Source of the DNA: Oceanospirillum maris DSM 6286
GTDB taxonomy: Bacteria > Pseudomonadota > Gammaproteobacteria > Pseudomonadales > Halomonadaceae
Assembly: GCF_000422865.1 (NCBI RefSeq)
Contig: NZ_KE383937.1
Location: 216,935-280,934, forward strand
Direction of reading: 5' to 3'
Length of the DNA: 64,000 bases
The position numbers and the translations under genes were made by a program. Numbering within the stretch: position 1 is the first letter of the stretch; each line of letters opens with the position of its first letter. Below the pieces are notes generated by a model, which ran no database searches, was not told the DNA's origin, and saw nothing but the letters and a program-made list of their open reading frames with translations. Shown one piece after another: positions 17,968 through 26,512 of this stretch.

Positions 17968-19026
17968 CTATGGCGGTGTTTCCATCGACAAAGCCGCCTC
18001 TAAAATAGCCTGTTCAGAAACCAATGCCATAGCTTGCTCTAGTACTTCTGCACCAGCGCCATTTTTATACGCATTCTCACTAATGTGACGACGGAATTTA
18101 CGGCCACCTGGACAAGCCTGAAAAATACCCAATAGATGGCGAGTGATATGACCTAAATAGCAGCCTTTGGATAACTCCTGCTCAATATAAGGCAGCATTT
18201 GGCGCAAAGCCTCGTGACGGCTAATAATGGGCGATGACTTACCAAAGATTTTCTGATCCACCTCGGCCAACAGGTACGGATTTTGGTAGGCTTCTCGGCC
18301 AATCATAACGCCATCGACATGCTCTAGATGGGCGTTCATTTGGTCAAAGGTTGAGATACCACCGTTAATCACAATTTCCAGCTCTGGGTAGGCCTGTTTT
18401 ATGCGATAAACCAAATCGTAATCTAGCGGTGGCACTTCACGATTCTCTTTAGGGCTTAAGCCCTTAAGCCATGCTTTACGCGCGTGTAACGTAAAGCTTT
18501 TGCAGCCCGCCGCCGCAACTGTTTCAATAAAAGCGGGTAACGTTTCCTCTGGGTTTTGATCATCAATACCGATCCGGCACTTAACGGTTACCTCTACCGC
18601 TGTTGCCGCTTGCATCGCGGATACGCACTCCGCTACCAGCTCTTTATGGGCCATCAGGCACGCGCCCATCAGGTTGTTTTGTACCCGATCACTGGGACAA
18701 CCCACATTAAGGTTGATCTCATCGTAACCAAAATCCGTAGCAATACCGCTGCACTTCGCTAGTTGCTCTGGATCACTTCCCCCTAATTGCAGCGCCAACG
18801 GATGCTCTTCATCGTTGTAGGCTAAAAAGCGATCAGGGTCTTTACCAAAAAGAATCGCCCCAGTGGTGACCATCTCGGTATAGAGTAGGGCCTCCTTAGA
18901 AAGTAGACGGGCAAAATAACGAAAGGCTGGCGTAGTCCATTCCATCATCGGAGCAACGGAAAAGCGTCTATCCACCGCAGGGCGCGTAGTTTCTGGGTTT
19001 GATCTGTTTTTTTGCGGGTTTTGCAT
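17968..19026 (-). CDS. dusA: tRNA-dihydrouridine(20/20a) synthase DusA
   Basis: The 352-residue FMN-dependent enzyme reduces uridine in the D-loop of tRNA. It begins after a short tail with [16 protein letters not shown], and shows the catalytic-cysteine region [12 protein letters not shown] and the FMN-binding INGGIS and [10 protein letters not shown] segments. These mark the DusA subgroup. The 5' part coding VAPMMEWT is the known integration site of many dusA-targeting islands, and an integrase remnant lies just upstream (19147-19206). The gene itself looks intact. Confidence 0.95.
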   Translation of the reverse strand: MQNPQKNRSNPETTRPAVDRRFSVAPMMEWTTPAFRYFARLLSKEALLYTEMVTTGAILFGKDPDRFLAYNDEEHPLALQLGGSDPEQLAKCSGIATDFGYDEINLNVGCPSDRVQNNLMGACLMAHKELVAECVSAMQAATAVEVTVKCRIGIDDQNPEETLPAFIETVAAAGCKSFTLHARKAWLKGLSPKENREVPPLDYDLVYRIKQAYPELEIVINGGISTFDQMNAHLEHVDGVMIGREAYQNPYLLAEVDQKIFGKSSPIISRHEALRQMLPYIEQELSKGCYLGHITRHLLGIFQACPGGRKFRRHISENAYKNGAGAEVLEQAMALVSEQAILEAALSMETPP

Positions 19027-19146
19027 AGGTCTATTTATACCAATATTTATCGGTTTTCTCTGGTTTTACCAATGAAGTGGTGCAAGTTATGGTACATAAA
19101 AGTGGTGTACCACGGTTCACGGATAATCAGCGAAGGCTTGTACCAC

Positions 19147-19206
19147 ATGGCAAGGGTACAATCTCGAAAACTACGTGATGGATCAACACGCTACATTGTA
19201 CCTTAA
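19147..19206 (+). pseudogene. Remnant of a phage-type integrase N-terminus
   Basis: ATG at 19147 opens a 19-codon frame reading MARVQSRKLRDGSTRYIVP before a stop. Basic starts of the form SRKLRDGSTRY are typical of the arm-binding domain of tyrosine integrases. The rest of such a gene is absent. Its place about 120 bp from the 5' end of dusA, a known attB for integrases, makes a decayed island plausible. The peptide is short, so chance resemblance cannot be excluded. Confidence 0.45.
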
Positions 19207-19589
19207 ATCAACGCCTGCTGGGGTAGGCTGCTCTCGGGAACAAACGGTTACGGCGATGGGCCGTCATCCTTTTTTAAAGCCCCGCTAACGCTACGGACCA
19301 ACGACAGCGCGCGGGGAAGTTAGCTCTGAAAAGGTGTAGCAAAGCCACCCCGGATACATTCTGAATAACATGCTATCCGTCTCACCCGAGGCGGGGTTTT
19401 TTATTGCCTAAAAACTCAATGACGGTTTGCGATCACCGCTGGTAGCCAGTCGGCTAAGCTCTATGGTCTTCTTTCTGCCTATCAGCAACTACACTGACTT
19501 GTGATGCGTCTTGGCGCTTGTCGTGCCAATTGCCATCATCGCTGTGAGAAACGTTATGATCGAAATGAACTCAGCTGTTAATTTAGCTG
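19207..19589. other. Intergenic region, possible island debris
   Basis: No gene is seen. A hairpin-like ACCC-GAGGCG-GGGT followed by T6 at about 19387-19402 could be a + strand terminator. CCATCATCG at 19533-19541 also occurs in the dusA 5' region (18942-18950) and could be a worn att copy, but nine bases are weak evidence. Confidence 0.35.
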
Positions 19590-20045
19590 CTAGCTGCGCA
19601 TTTTCGATAATTCTTGGTCCGCCCGGCTTCTACGAGTTGCATCCGCTACTTCATTGCTAACAACGGTCTGGCCTACAGGGGCCAATGAAACGACGGCCAG
19701 TTTGATATGTTGAATAGCGAACGGAATACCAATAATGGTGAGCGCGCAGGCCACTGCAGATAAAATATGACCGATGGCTAGCCAGATCCCTGCCACTAGA
19801 ATCCAAATAATATTGCCGATCAATCCCAGAGTACCCGTGCCTATATCAGACTTGCCCAATAGCTCTTTGCGGCTGATGGTTTGTTTACCGAAGGGGAAGA
19901 ATGAAAACTGGCCAATAACGAAGCAGGATCGCCCCCAAGGAATCCCCACTATTGTACAGAAAGCAATAATGCCAAACCCCCACCAGATCAGTCCCATGAT
20001 AAAACCGCCCAGTAAAAACCAGATAATATTTCCTATTAATCGCAT
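19590..20045 (-). CDS. yccF: YccF family inner-membrane protein
   Basis: The 151-residue protein matches YccF (E. coli 148) with two copies of the family block: NIIWFLLGGFIMGLIWW ... TIVGIPWGRSCF and NIIWILVAGIWLAIGH ... TIIGIPFAIQHIKL. Each block holds a hydrophobic pair, so about four membrane segments are expected. Function is unknown. The start at 20045 is chosen because AAGGAG lies about 10 bases upstream and the protein then begins MRLIGNIIW as in relatives; the longer frame to 20165 is unlikely. Confidence 0.88.
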   Translation of the reverse strand: MRLIGNIIWFLLGGFIMGLIWWGFGIIAFCTIVGIPWGRSCFVIGQFSFFPFGKQTISRKELLGKSDIGTGTLGLIGNIIWILVAGIWLAIGHILSAVACALTIIGIPFAIQHIKLAVVSLAPVGQTVVSNEVADATRRSRADQELSKMRS

Positions 20046-20165
20046 AGCGCACTCCTTGAATGTAGAGGCGTAATATACCAGAAGGGAATCTGAGTGGGCG
20101 GGATATTGATCGGTTAAATCGACCCTAAACTTGCATTGGACAGAATCTTTACGATAAATATACAT

Positions 20166-20188
20166 AAATGATAGTAATTCCTATTTGC
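20166..20188. promoter_or_regulatory. Possible Fur box before the TonB2-type operon
   Basis: AAATGATAGTAATTCCTATT resembles the A+T-rich Fur consensus (AATGATAAT-like halves) with several mismatches. It lies about 70-90 bp before the first gene of the operon, where iron control would be expected. This is a by-eye match only. Confidence 0.35.
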
Positions 20189-20257
20189 ATAAGTAATGGT
20201 TTCTCAATATCATTCAAGGGTTGGTACTTTAAACTCAGCGTACATACGGATCTGTCT

Positions 20258-21079
20258 ATGTCTCTTTCCAGATATCTTCTCAGTATTGTCGTCCAGCCTG
20301 TTTTGTTGGCGACAGTCGTTTTCTTCTCTCTGTTATTTAGCTTGCCCAAAGCTTATGCCTCTGAAGGATTGAATAAAAACCTTCAGACCGTCGAGCAGGC
20401 TCATCGGGCTGGCGCTAAGACCCAGCGGCAAGTTGATGACCTATCGGTGGATAGCCGGTTACTTTACGGCGAATACCAGCAGGTGCTACGTCATGCAGAA
20501 ACAACTGAGGCCTATAATCGTCAATTAAGTCGTTTGATTTTTAGCCAAGAGACAGAGCTGGGCAGTTTAGATGGACAGATTCAATCCCTAGAAAATACAG
20601 ATCGATCCCTACTACCTATGCTGGTTCGTATGGTTGATCGTTTGAATCAATTTGTGGGTCAAGACCAACCGTTTCTGCTGGATGAGCGTCAAAAAAGAGT
20701 CAGTCGTTTGCAGGGTTTGTTGGATCGTGCAGATGTGAGTTTAGCTGAAAAGTATCGTCAGATTTTACAGGCCTATCAAATTGAAGTGGATTATGGCCGT
20801 AGCCTTGAAGCTTACGAAGGTGAAGTGACGACTCTGGAGGGAAAACGGCAGGTCACTTTTTTACGACTGGGTCGCGTTGCGCTGTATTACCAATCGGCGA
20901 ATGGGCAGGCCGGAGGTCTTTGGCAGCCTCAAAGCCAAAGCTGGTTGACATTAACCGCAGAAGACAATCGTGTTCTGAAAAATGCGATCCAGATGGCTCG
21001 TCAGCAAGTAGTGCCAGAGCTTTTGGACTTGCCGTTACCCATGCCTGAATCATCATCTTCATTAGAGGCTGACGCTTAA
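20258..21079 (+). CDS. DUF3450 family periplasmic protein of TonB2 operon
   Basis: The 273-residue product has a signal peptide (hydrophobic LLATVVFFSLLFSLP, cut near AYASEG) and a mostly helical, coiled-coil body, as in DUF3450 proteins. These are regularly encoded directly upstream of TtpC-type ExbB proteins. Role is unknown, but a periplasmic partner of the energy-transducing complex is likely. The ATG at 20258 starts a proper signal peptide; the frame is open further up to 20168, over the possible Fur box, which argues against that longer start. Two bases separate it from ttpC. Confidence 0.8.
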   Translation: MSLSRYLLSIVVQPVLLATVVFFSLLFSLPKAYASEGLNKNLQTVEQAHRAGAKTQRQVDDLSVDSRLLYGEYQQVLRHAETTEAYNRQLSRLIFSQETELGSLDGQIQSLENTDRSLLPMLVRMVDRLNQFVGQDQPFLLDERQKRVSRLQGLLDRADVSLAEKYRQILQAYQIEVDYGRSLEAYEGEVTTLEGKRQVTFLRLGRVALYYQSANGQAGGLWQPQSQSWLTLTAEDNRVLKNAIQMARQQVVPELLDLPLPMPESSSSLEADA

Positions 21080-21081
21080 TT

Positions 21082-22629
21082 ATGTCTGTTTTAAATCGTA
21101 TATCTATGGCTTTATTGCTGGTTCCTATTTTAGCGCTACCGTTGACGGCGAAGGCTGATACAGCGGCCTCCAGTGTAGCGGCGTCATCTCAGCAAGATCA
21201 ACAGTTGCAGCAGGCTAAACACCAGCAACAGGAAAAACAGCTACGGCAGGAAAAACAACTGCAACAAGAGATTCGTCAATTTGTTAATGAAGACCGCGCA
21301 GAACAGCGGGCGCGTTTGCAGGCTTTTCTGCAGGATAAAAATCAGCAGGAAAGTTTATTAGCTACTGCAAAGCAACGCTTGGCTAAAGCCGATGCCGAGC
21401 AGGCACGCTTGAAGGCGCTGTTTGATAACAATGAAGAGCAGCTTGCGGAACTGGAAACCTTACTAAAACAGCGTACGGGGCAACTAGGGGAAGTTTTTGG
21501 GGTTGCCAAGGAGCAGTCTGCAGAGCTTAAACAGCAACTGCAAGCCTCATTGGTTAGCGCGCAATATCCGCAGCGGGCCGAGTCACTTAACTTTGCCAGT
21601 GAAAAATCGGTACCCACAATGGCGCAGCTGGAAACCCTATGGTTTCAGTTACAACATGAGATCACTCATTCAGGAAAAATCAGTCGTTTTCAAGCGGATG
21701 TGGCGGATACCGATGGACGTATTCAACGCCAGCCAGTGTTACGTGTCGGTACGTTTAACAGTATTACAGAGAAGGGCGAATTCTTAAGTTGGCAGCCCGA
21801 CCGCCAGCAGCTTAGTGTGCTGGCTGGTCAGCCCGCTGATAAGTTCCAGTCTCAGGCTGCGGGGTTCTTTGAAGGCCAAGAGCAGCATCTTTTAGTGGAT
21901 GTTAGCGCAGGGCAGCTATTGGGTTTGATCGGCCAAAAACCGACGTTAATGGATCAGGTGCGCCAAGGTGGCTCCGTTGGTTATATCATTCTTGCGCTGG
22001 GTGTTTTGGGCTTAGCGACAGCGATTTATAAACTGATTCGATTGAATATGATTCGTCATAAAATTAAGCAACAGCTTAAGTCTGATCAACCAAAAACCGA
22101 CAATCCTCTAGGCCGTGTGCTACTGGCTTGTTTACAGCCGATAGAACAGGCTCGGGCGAAACAGCAAACACCAGATTTGGAGCAGTTAAACAGCCATCTG
22201 GATGAGGCTTTGCTGAAAGAACTGCCAGCGTTAGAGTCTGGGCAATCACTGCTAAAACTGCTGGCTGCTTCTGCGCCTCTGCTTGGCTTACTGGGGACTG
22301 TAACGGGCATGATCGGTACATTTCAGAGCATTACCCTGTTCGGCACCAGTGACCCTAAATTGATGGCCGGAGGTATCTCCCAAGCTTTGATTACGACGGT
22401 GTTTGGTTTAGTCGTAGCGATTCCTATGTTGTTCAGCCACGGGCTATTAAGCAGCCAAAGCCGAAGCCTATTGCTGATTCTGCAAGAGAAAAGCTTAGCT
22501 CAGCTTAATCAGTTAACACCGTGGTTATTATCGTCTAACGCCCATGCTGCTGATGTTGCCTCACCGAAGGCAGAGTCAAGTTCGCCGCAGGCTCTGTCAA
22601 CAAAAGAGGCCGCCGATGCCTTGGCTTGA
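21082..22629 (+). CDS. ttpC: TtpC-like MotA/TolQ/ExbB proton-channel protein with periplasmic domain
   Basis: The 515-residue protein has a signal peptide (to about residue 26), a Gln-rich coiled coil (residues about 35-150), a periplasmic domain, a membrane segment near residue 300 (YIILALGVLGLATAIY), and a C-terminal ExbB/TolQ domain with LLGLLGTVTGMIGTFQSI and ALITTVFGLVVAIPML. This is the layout of TtpC, the extra ExbB-like protein needed by Vibrio TonB2 systems. With ExbB, ExbD and TonB it should use the proton gradient to drive outer-membrane uptake of iron complexes or other ligands. It overlaps exbB by 14 bases. Confidence 0.9.
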   Translation: MSVLNRISMALLLVPILALPLTAKADTAASSVAASSQQDQQLQQAKHQQQEKQLRQEKQLQQEIRQFVNEDRAEQRARLQAFLQDKNQQESLLATAKQRLAKADAEQARLKALFDNNEEQLAELETLLKQRTGQLGEVFGVAKEQSAELKQQLQASLVSAQYPQRAESLNFASEKSVPTMAQLETLWFQLQHEITHSGKISRFQADVADTDGRIQRQPVLRVGTFNSITEKGEFLSWQPDRQQLSVLAGQPADKFQSQAAGFFEGQEQHLLVDVSAGQLLGLIGQKPTLMDQVRQGGSVGYIILALGVLGLATAIYKLIRLNMIRHKIKQQLKSDQPKTDNPLGRVLLACLQPIEQARAKQQTPDLEQLNSHLDEALLKELPALESGQSLLKLLAASAPLLGLLGTVTGMIGTFQSITLFGTSDPKLMAGGISQALITTVFGLVVAIPMLFSHGLLSSQSRSLLLILQEKSLAQLNQLTPWLLSSNAHAADVASPKAESSSPQALSTKEAADALA

Positions 22630-23212
22630 TGATGTGCTCTTTTATCTGCCAGAAGCGTTTCAGGGCTATCAGCTGACACTGGATCAGTTTTTATCCGCAG
22701 GTGGTTGGGTGATGCAGATTATCGCCTTGCTTTGCCTGTTGCTGTTTAGCTTGCTGGTGGAACGTTACTGGTATCGCTATCGGGTGTATCGGCAAGATCG
22801 GCAGGCGGTGGTTGAAGCGCTTAAACAGCAGCTTCAGGTACAGCCAAGATTAGAGCCAAGGTTAGACAAACATCCGGTGCTAAAAAGTTTGCTCTGTGAT
22901 TTACAGCTATCCCTGAATCAGCGTTTGTCCTTGATTCGTAGCCTTATCAGTCTGTGCCCTTTATTGGGTTTGCTTGGTACGGTCTCCGGCATGATTCAAG
23001 TCTTTGATGTTTTGGCTATCAGTGGCACAGGTAATCCTCGGTTAATGGCTGCGGGTATTGCCAGTGCGACTCTGCCGACTTTAGCCGGAATGGCGGTCTC
23101 TGTGATGGGGTTGTTGCTTTACAGCAGCCTAAAAAACTGGAGTGATCGCCAAAGCGAGCAACTTAATAGCACCATTCGTCACCAATTTGATGTCATGGAT
23201 ACCCCCTTATGA
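22616..23212 (+). CDS. exbB: ExbB-like proton-channel subunit (TonB2 type)
   Basis: This 198-residue MotA/TolQ/ExbB protein has an N-terminal membrane segment (VMQIIALLCLLLFSLLVE) and the paired C-terminal helices LLGLLGTVSGMIQVFDVL and ATLPTLAGMAVSVMGLLLYS. It is the second ExbB-type protein of the operon and lacks the long periplasmic part of TtpC. The start at 22616 lies inside the end of ttpC, and its stop shares ATGA with exbD, so translation is coupled. Confidence 0.92.
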   Translation: MPWLDDVLFYLPEAFQGYQLTLDQFLSAGGWVMQIIALLCLLLFSLLVERYWYRYRVYRQDRQAVVEALKQQLQVQPRLEPRLDKHPVLKSLLCDLQLSLNQRLSLIRSLISLCPLLGLLGTVSGMIQVFDVLAISGTGNPRLMAAGIASATLPTLAGMAVSVMGLLLYSSLKNWSDRQSEQLNSTIRHQFDVMDTPL

Positions 23213-23613
23213 GCCGTCTATCCCTTACTCGATCGCAGGATGATGCCGCCATTGATATGACCCCAATGTTAGATGTGGTCTTTATCATGCTGATCTTTTT
23301 TATTGTTTCGACCTCTTTTGTGCGAGAGGCCGGTATTGATGTCAATCGTCCTTCAGCTAAAACGAGCGAAGGCCAAACCCAAAGCGCGGTGATGGTGGCG
23401 TTATCTCCTGATGGAGAGGTATGGTTGGATCGTAAAGCCACGGATATGCGCATGGTACGGCCTACGCTTGAGCGCTTACGCAGCGAGCAGCCGGGCTTAA
23501 GTGTGGTCGTTCAGGCGGATACGAAAAGCACGACCGGTGATCTGGTGCGCTTAATTGATCAGCTGCGTTTGGCTGGCGTGCAATATACGGTGGCAACCCG
23601 CGATGCCCCATAA
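23209..23613 (+). CDS. exbD: ExbD/TolR family biopolymer transport protein
   Basis: The 134-residue protein shows the ExbD/TolR hallmark AIDMTPMLDVVFIMLIFFIVSTSF, given here in two parts: the MTPMLDVVF segment with the proton-carrying aspartate in the single membrane helix, and the following hydrophobic run. A small periplasmic domain with QADTKSTTGDLVRLID follows. It starts in the ATGA overlap with exbB and overlaps tonB by 11 bases. Confidence 0.94.
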   Translation: MSRLSLTRSQDDAAIDMTPMLDVVFIMLIFFIVSTSFVREAGIDVNRPSAKTSEGQTQSAVMVALSPDGEVWLDRKATDMRMVRPTLERLRSEQPGLSVVVQADTKSTTGDLVRLIDQLRLAGVQYTVATRDAP

Positions 23614-24292
23614 CGTTCAAAACTTTAGCTTAGGCAAAGGTCGACGCTTGAGAGCTTTTGCCGTTGTGCCGATTGGCGTGCTGCTCACATTAGTGTTTTT
23701 TGTTTTGCTGGCGCAGATGGTGCAAATGGATCAAATGCGGGAGCTGCCAGAGGATAACAGCAGCGCTCTTAGTCTATTTATGCTGCAGGATGAAACCGAG
23801 CTGGAGCTAAGGTCCCGTGCGCGACCAGAGCCACCGGAACCACCAGAGCCTCAGCCTGAAATGCCGACGATGAGTCAGCCTGTATCCAATCCAGAAGCGA
23901 TGACGGCTATGGCAACACCTGATGTAGCCTTGCCGGATGTGGCATTAGAAAGCTCATTCCAACTGGATGTGGATATTAGCCAGTTTCAGCCCGGTGATAC
24001 TGGGTTGGAGATCGCCGAAAACCCTATGCCCTTGAGCCGAGTTAACCCTCGTTATCCTCGAAAAGCGATTCGACGAGGACTGGAGGGCGAAGTGCTTTTA
24101 GAGTTTACGGTGGATGCTAACGGTGATGTGGTTACGGATTCAATCAAGATTATCAGCGCCACACCAGAAGGTGTCTTTGATCGTGCCAGCGTTAGAGCTT
24201 TAGCTCGATGGCGTTTTCAGCCCCGTAAACAAGGGGGCAAAGCCTTACCTTTTAGAGCAAGACAAACATTGGTCTTTAAGCTGTCAAATTAG
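23603..24292 (+). CDS. tonB: TonB family energy transducer
   Basis: The 229-residue product has one N-terminal membrane segment (VVPIGVLLTLVFFVLLAQM), a short Pro/Glu-rich spacer (RPEPPEPPEPQPEMP) and a C-terminal TonB domain with NPRYPRKAIRRGLEGEVLLEF and ALARWRFQPRKQGGKALPF (about residues 145-229). The short spacer and operon place fit TonB2-type proteins. The start at ATG 23603 avoids a longer frame that only overlaps exbD. Confidence 0.92.
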   Translation: MPHNVQNFSLGKGRRLRAFAVVPIGVLLTLVFFVLLAQMVQMDQMRELPEDNSSALSLFMLQDETELELRSRARPEPPEPPEPQPEMPTMSQPVSNPEAMTAMATPDVALPDVALESSFQLDVDISQFQPGDTGLEIAENPMPLSRVNPRYPRKAIRRGLEGEVLLEFTVDANGDVVTDSIKIISATPEGVFDRASVRALARWRFQPRKQGGKALPFRARQTLVFKLSN

Positions 24293-24304
24293 AGGATGGA
24301 TCTT

Positions 24305-25648
24305 ATGAATTTTTTTCAGGCTATGGGGCAATGCCGCCTAACGTCCCGCTATCACTCAGGCATTATGCTTTTGCTGGTGCTTAGCGCAGGGTTAGCGCTT
24401 AATACCGCCCATGCTGACAGTTTAACGCCCTTAGAATTTAAGCAACTGCAAGAGGTACAGGCCCTGCAAACAGAGGCTCGTTGGCTTGAAGCTAAAGAGC
24501 TGCTGCAAGAGCAACTAAAAGAAAAACCTAGCGCTCTAATGCAAGCTATGCTGTGGCGATCTTTAGCCCAAACAGAGCTGCAGCAAGGGGATTATCCTAA
24601 AGCATTGCTTGCTATTAAAAAGGCTTGGCAGCTACAGCAACTTCCAGAGCAAGATCAATTAAATCTGCAAGGGCTTATGGCTCAGCTTATGCTACAGGAA
24701 GACCAGTTAGAAGAGGGTATACCGCTCTTTATCGACTGGTTGGCTAAAACTCCTGAAGAACAGCATCAACCGCGCTATTACCTCACTCTAGCTCAAGCCT
24801 ATAGCCAGCAAGAAGCTTGGGCTAAAGCGTTGCCTTATGCCAAAGAAGCCATCAAGCGCCATGAATCAGCCCCTGTGCCTTGGCTGCATCTTTTAGTTGC
24901 GCTGCATAGTCGGTTGGAGCAGTGGCCGCAAGCGGTTAACATTCAAAAACATATCTTGATCCAAGAACCTAGAGAGATGCGTCATTGGCGACAACTGGCC
25001 ATGTTACAGTATCGCCTGCCTATAACGGCTAAAAATGATACGGTGAATGCTGAAAGTGTTGCTAGCTTGCGTATCGCTTGGGAGCAGGGATTATTTGATA
25101 CCGCCAGCGATTATCAGCTGCTTAGCCAATGGCTAAACGCCAACGGCCAACCATTGAAAGCGGCTCAGGTATTGGTTGATGCTCAGCAGCAGCCAACATT
25201 TGCCCAGTTACCAGAAGACCAACAGTTGATAATGAAGGAGCAACTTTCTGGCTTATGGCTACGGGCTAAATCATGGGATAAAGCAGAACAAAGCCTACAG
25301 CAAATCGCCACCCATTATGCTCGACTAGAAAAAGCAGGCCAGCCAGACCTTGCCGAACGCAGTGCGAACCTATACAAACAGATCGCACGCCTGCAGATGC
25401 AGCAGAAGAACTGGCAGGCAGCTGAGAAAACCCTCAACATCTTACTGGCAGAGTTCCCCGCTGATCCTGCGGAAGTCTTGCTCTTACAAGGTATTGTTCT
25501 ACTGCAACAACAGCAAGTAGAGGCCGCCGAAGGTAAATTCCAAATGGCGGAACAGAAAGTTGACCTTGCCGCAGATAGCTATGTCGGCAAAAACGTCGGC
25601 AAAAACGCCCGCCAGTGGTTAAGGTATATCGAACAGATTCGGAGTTAG
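24305..25648 (+). CDS. TPR-repeat protein of TonB2 operon
   Basis: This 447-residue protein has a signal-peptide-like start (MLLLVLSAGLALNTAHADS) and Gln/Ala/Leu-rich helical repeats of tetratricopeptide type through most of its length (for example ALLAIKKAWQLQQLPEQD, WQAAEKTLNILLAEFPADP). TPR proteins close TtpC/TonB2 operons in vibrios, where they assist the system. The second ATG (24305) is preferred because AGAGG sits 9 bases before it, whereas it abuts the first ATG at 24296. A terminator follows. Confidence 0.82.
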   Translation: MNFFQAMGQCRLTSRYHSGIMLLLVLSAGLALNTAHADSLTPLEFKQLQEVQALQTEARWLEAKELLQEQLKEKPSALMQAMLWRSLAQTELQQGDYPKALLAIKKAWQLQQLPEQDQLNLQGLMAQLMLQEDQLEEGIPLFIDWLAKTPEEQHQPRYYLTLAQAYSQQEAWAKALPYAKEAIKRHESAPVPWLHLLVALHSRLEQWPQAVNIQKHILIQEPREMRHWRQLAMLQYRLPITAKNDTVNAESVASLRIAWEQGLFDTASDYQLLSQWLNANGQPLKAAQVLVDAQQQPTFAQLPEDQQLIMKEQLSGLWLRAKSWDKAEQSLQQIATHYARLEKAGQPDLAERSANLYKQIARLQMQQKNWQAAEKTLNILLAEFPADPAEVLLLQGIVLLQQQQVEAAEGKFQMAEQKVDLAADSYVGKNVGKNARQWLRYIEQIRS

Positions 25649-25687
25649 GGGTAGGCGTAGCACACTACTTGCTGGCTTTTTTGATAC

Positions 25688-25714
25688 GCCCGAGCACTAT
25701 CGCTCGGGCTTTTT
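25688..25714 (+). terminator. Terminator of the TonB2-type operon
   Basis: GCCCGAGC and GCTCGGGC form an 8-bp stem around ACTATC, followed by five T residues. Confidence 0.9.
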
Positions 25715-25863
25715 CATGGCTTACGCCAAGGCTTCTGGCGAATTGTTTCTCAGCCAAAATAACGTCTTGTTTCAGTGGAACTTGACTGCTTACATCTTGC
25801 ATATCTGATTCTGGGTAGGTTGGGTTGAACAGCTCTCATCCAGGCTTACAGAAGAGGAGGAAA

Positions 25864-26160
25864 TCAGGCCATCGCCAGATTGTAGGGTGATACCTGCAAA
25901 GAGCCCTGATGTTGTCTTGCCTGCCAGAGATCGTAGGCATTTTGTAGTCTTAGCCAGTGGTCTGCCGAGGGCTTACCGAATACCAGTTCTAGTCTTAATG
26001 CCATCTCAGGGGTGATCGCCCCTTTGCCATTCAGCACTTTCGACAGTGTTTTCCGGCTGACATCCAGATGCTCGGCAACATCTGTGATGGTCAGTTCCAG
26101 CGTTTCAATCACCAGCTCCTTGAGTATTTCACCGGGGTGGGCGGGATTGTGCATGCTCAT
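25864..26160 (-). CDS. higA: HigA/VapI-type antitoxin
   Basis: The 98-residue protein is an Xre-type helix-turn-helix antitoxin. It shows [12 protein letters not shown], then the [36 protein letters not shown] (read in parts) and the family ending [15 protein letters not shown]. HigA binds HigB and represses the operon. The expected toxin gene lies directly upstream and overlaps the start (TGATG), but it is broken, so this antitoxin is an orphan. The gene itself is intact. Confidence 0.92.
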   Translation of the reverse strand: MSMHNPAHPGEILKELVIETLELTITDVAEHLDVSRKTLSKVLNGKGAITPEMALRLELVFGKPSADHWLRLQNAYDLWQARQHQGSLQVSPYNLAMA

Positions 26161-26324
26161 CAGTGATAATCCTCGTAATTTACAATTTCAACATCGCGGC
26201 CAATAAAGTGATAAGTAATACGTCAGTTGCCGCTGACGCGCACCGACCAGCTCTTTTCGATGTCTCTCATGAAAGTTATGAGCTTGTGAGAACTGATGTT
26301 TATCGGCAGAGAGGTCAGATTCAC
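26160..26324 (-). pseudogene. higB: Broken HigB/RelE-type toxin gene
   Basis: Reading the minus strand, the C-terminal half of HigB is recognisable: SWSVRVSGN, then a TGA stop at 26225-26223 where HigB proteins have Trp (SGNWRIT), then RITYHFIGRD and [10 protein letters not shown] before the true stop that overlaps higA. Upstream the frame meets TAA at 26327-26325, and the N-terminal ~45 residues cannot be found in frame. The toxin is thus inactivated by at least one nonsense change and loss or shift of its N-terminus. A sequencing error is possible for the TGA alone, but does not explain the missing N-terminus. Confidence 0.85.
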
Positions 26325-26410
26325 TTAATAGAAATGGAAAATAGCGTCCCTTGCTATCCTGAGACAGAAAAAAACAATTAATGCTTCTCGGGCTACCACG
26401 CGGAGCGTGG

Positions 26411-26490
26411 GAGCCAGTCTGTTGTTTCTCAGCCAGAGAGCATAGGAGTCAGTCTGTTGTTTCTCAGCCAGAGGGCGTGGGAGCCAGTCT
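26411..26490. repeat. 35-bp tandem repeat
   Basis: A 35-bp unit (GAGCCAGTCTGTTGTTTCTC ...) occurs at 26411-26445 and 26446-26480 with four differences, and its first ten bases return at 26481-26490. It sits between the broken higB and the glutathione transferase gene. Confidence 0.8.
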
Positions 26491-26512
26491 GCTTCCCGAA
26501 GATTGAACACCT

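Noticed and set aside
19012-19206. 64-codon frame starting inside the dusA 5' end as a full gene
   Set aside because: Only the last 19 codons resemble anything (integrase start); the earlier part is antisense to dusA.
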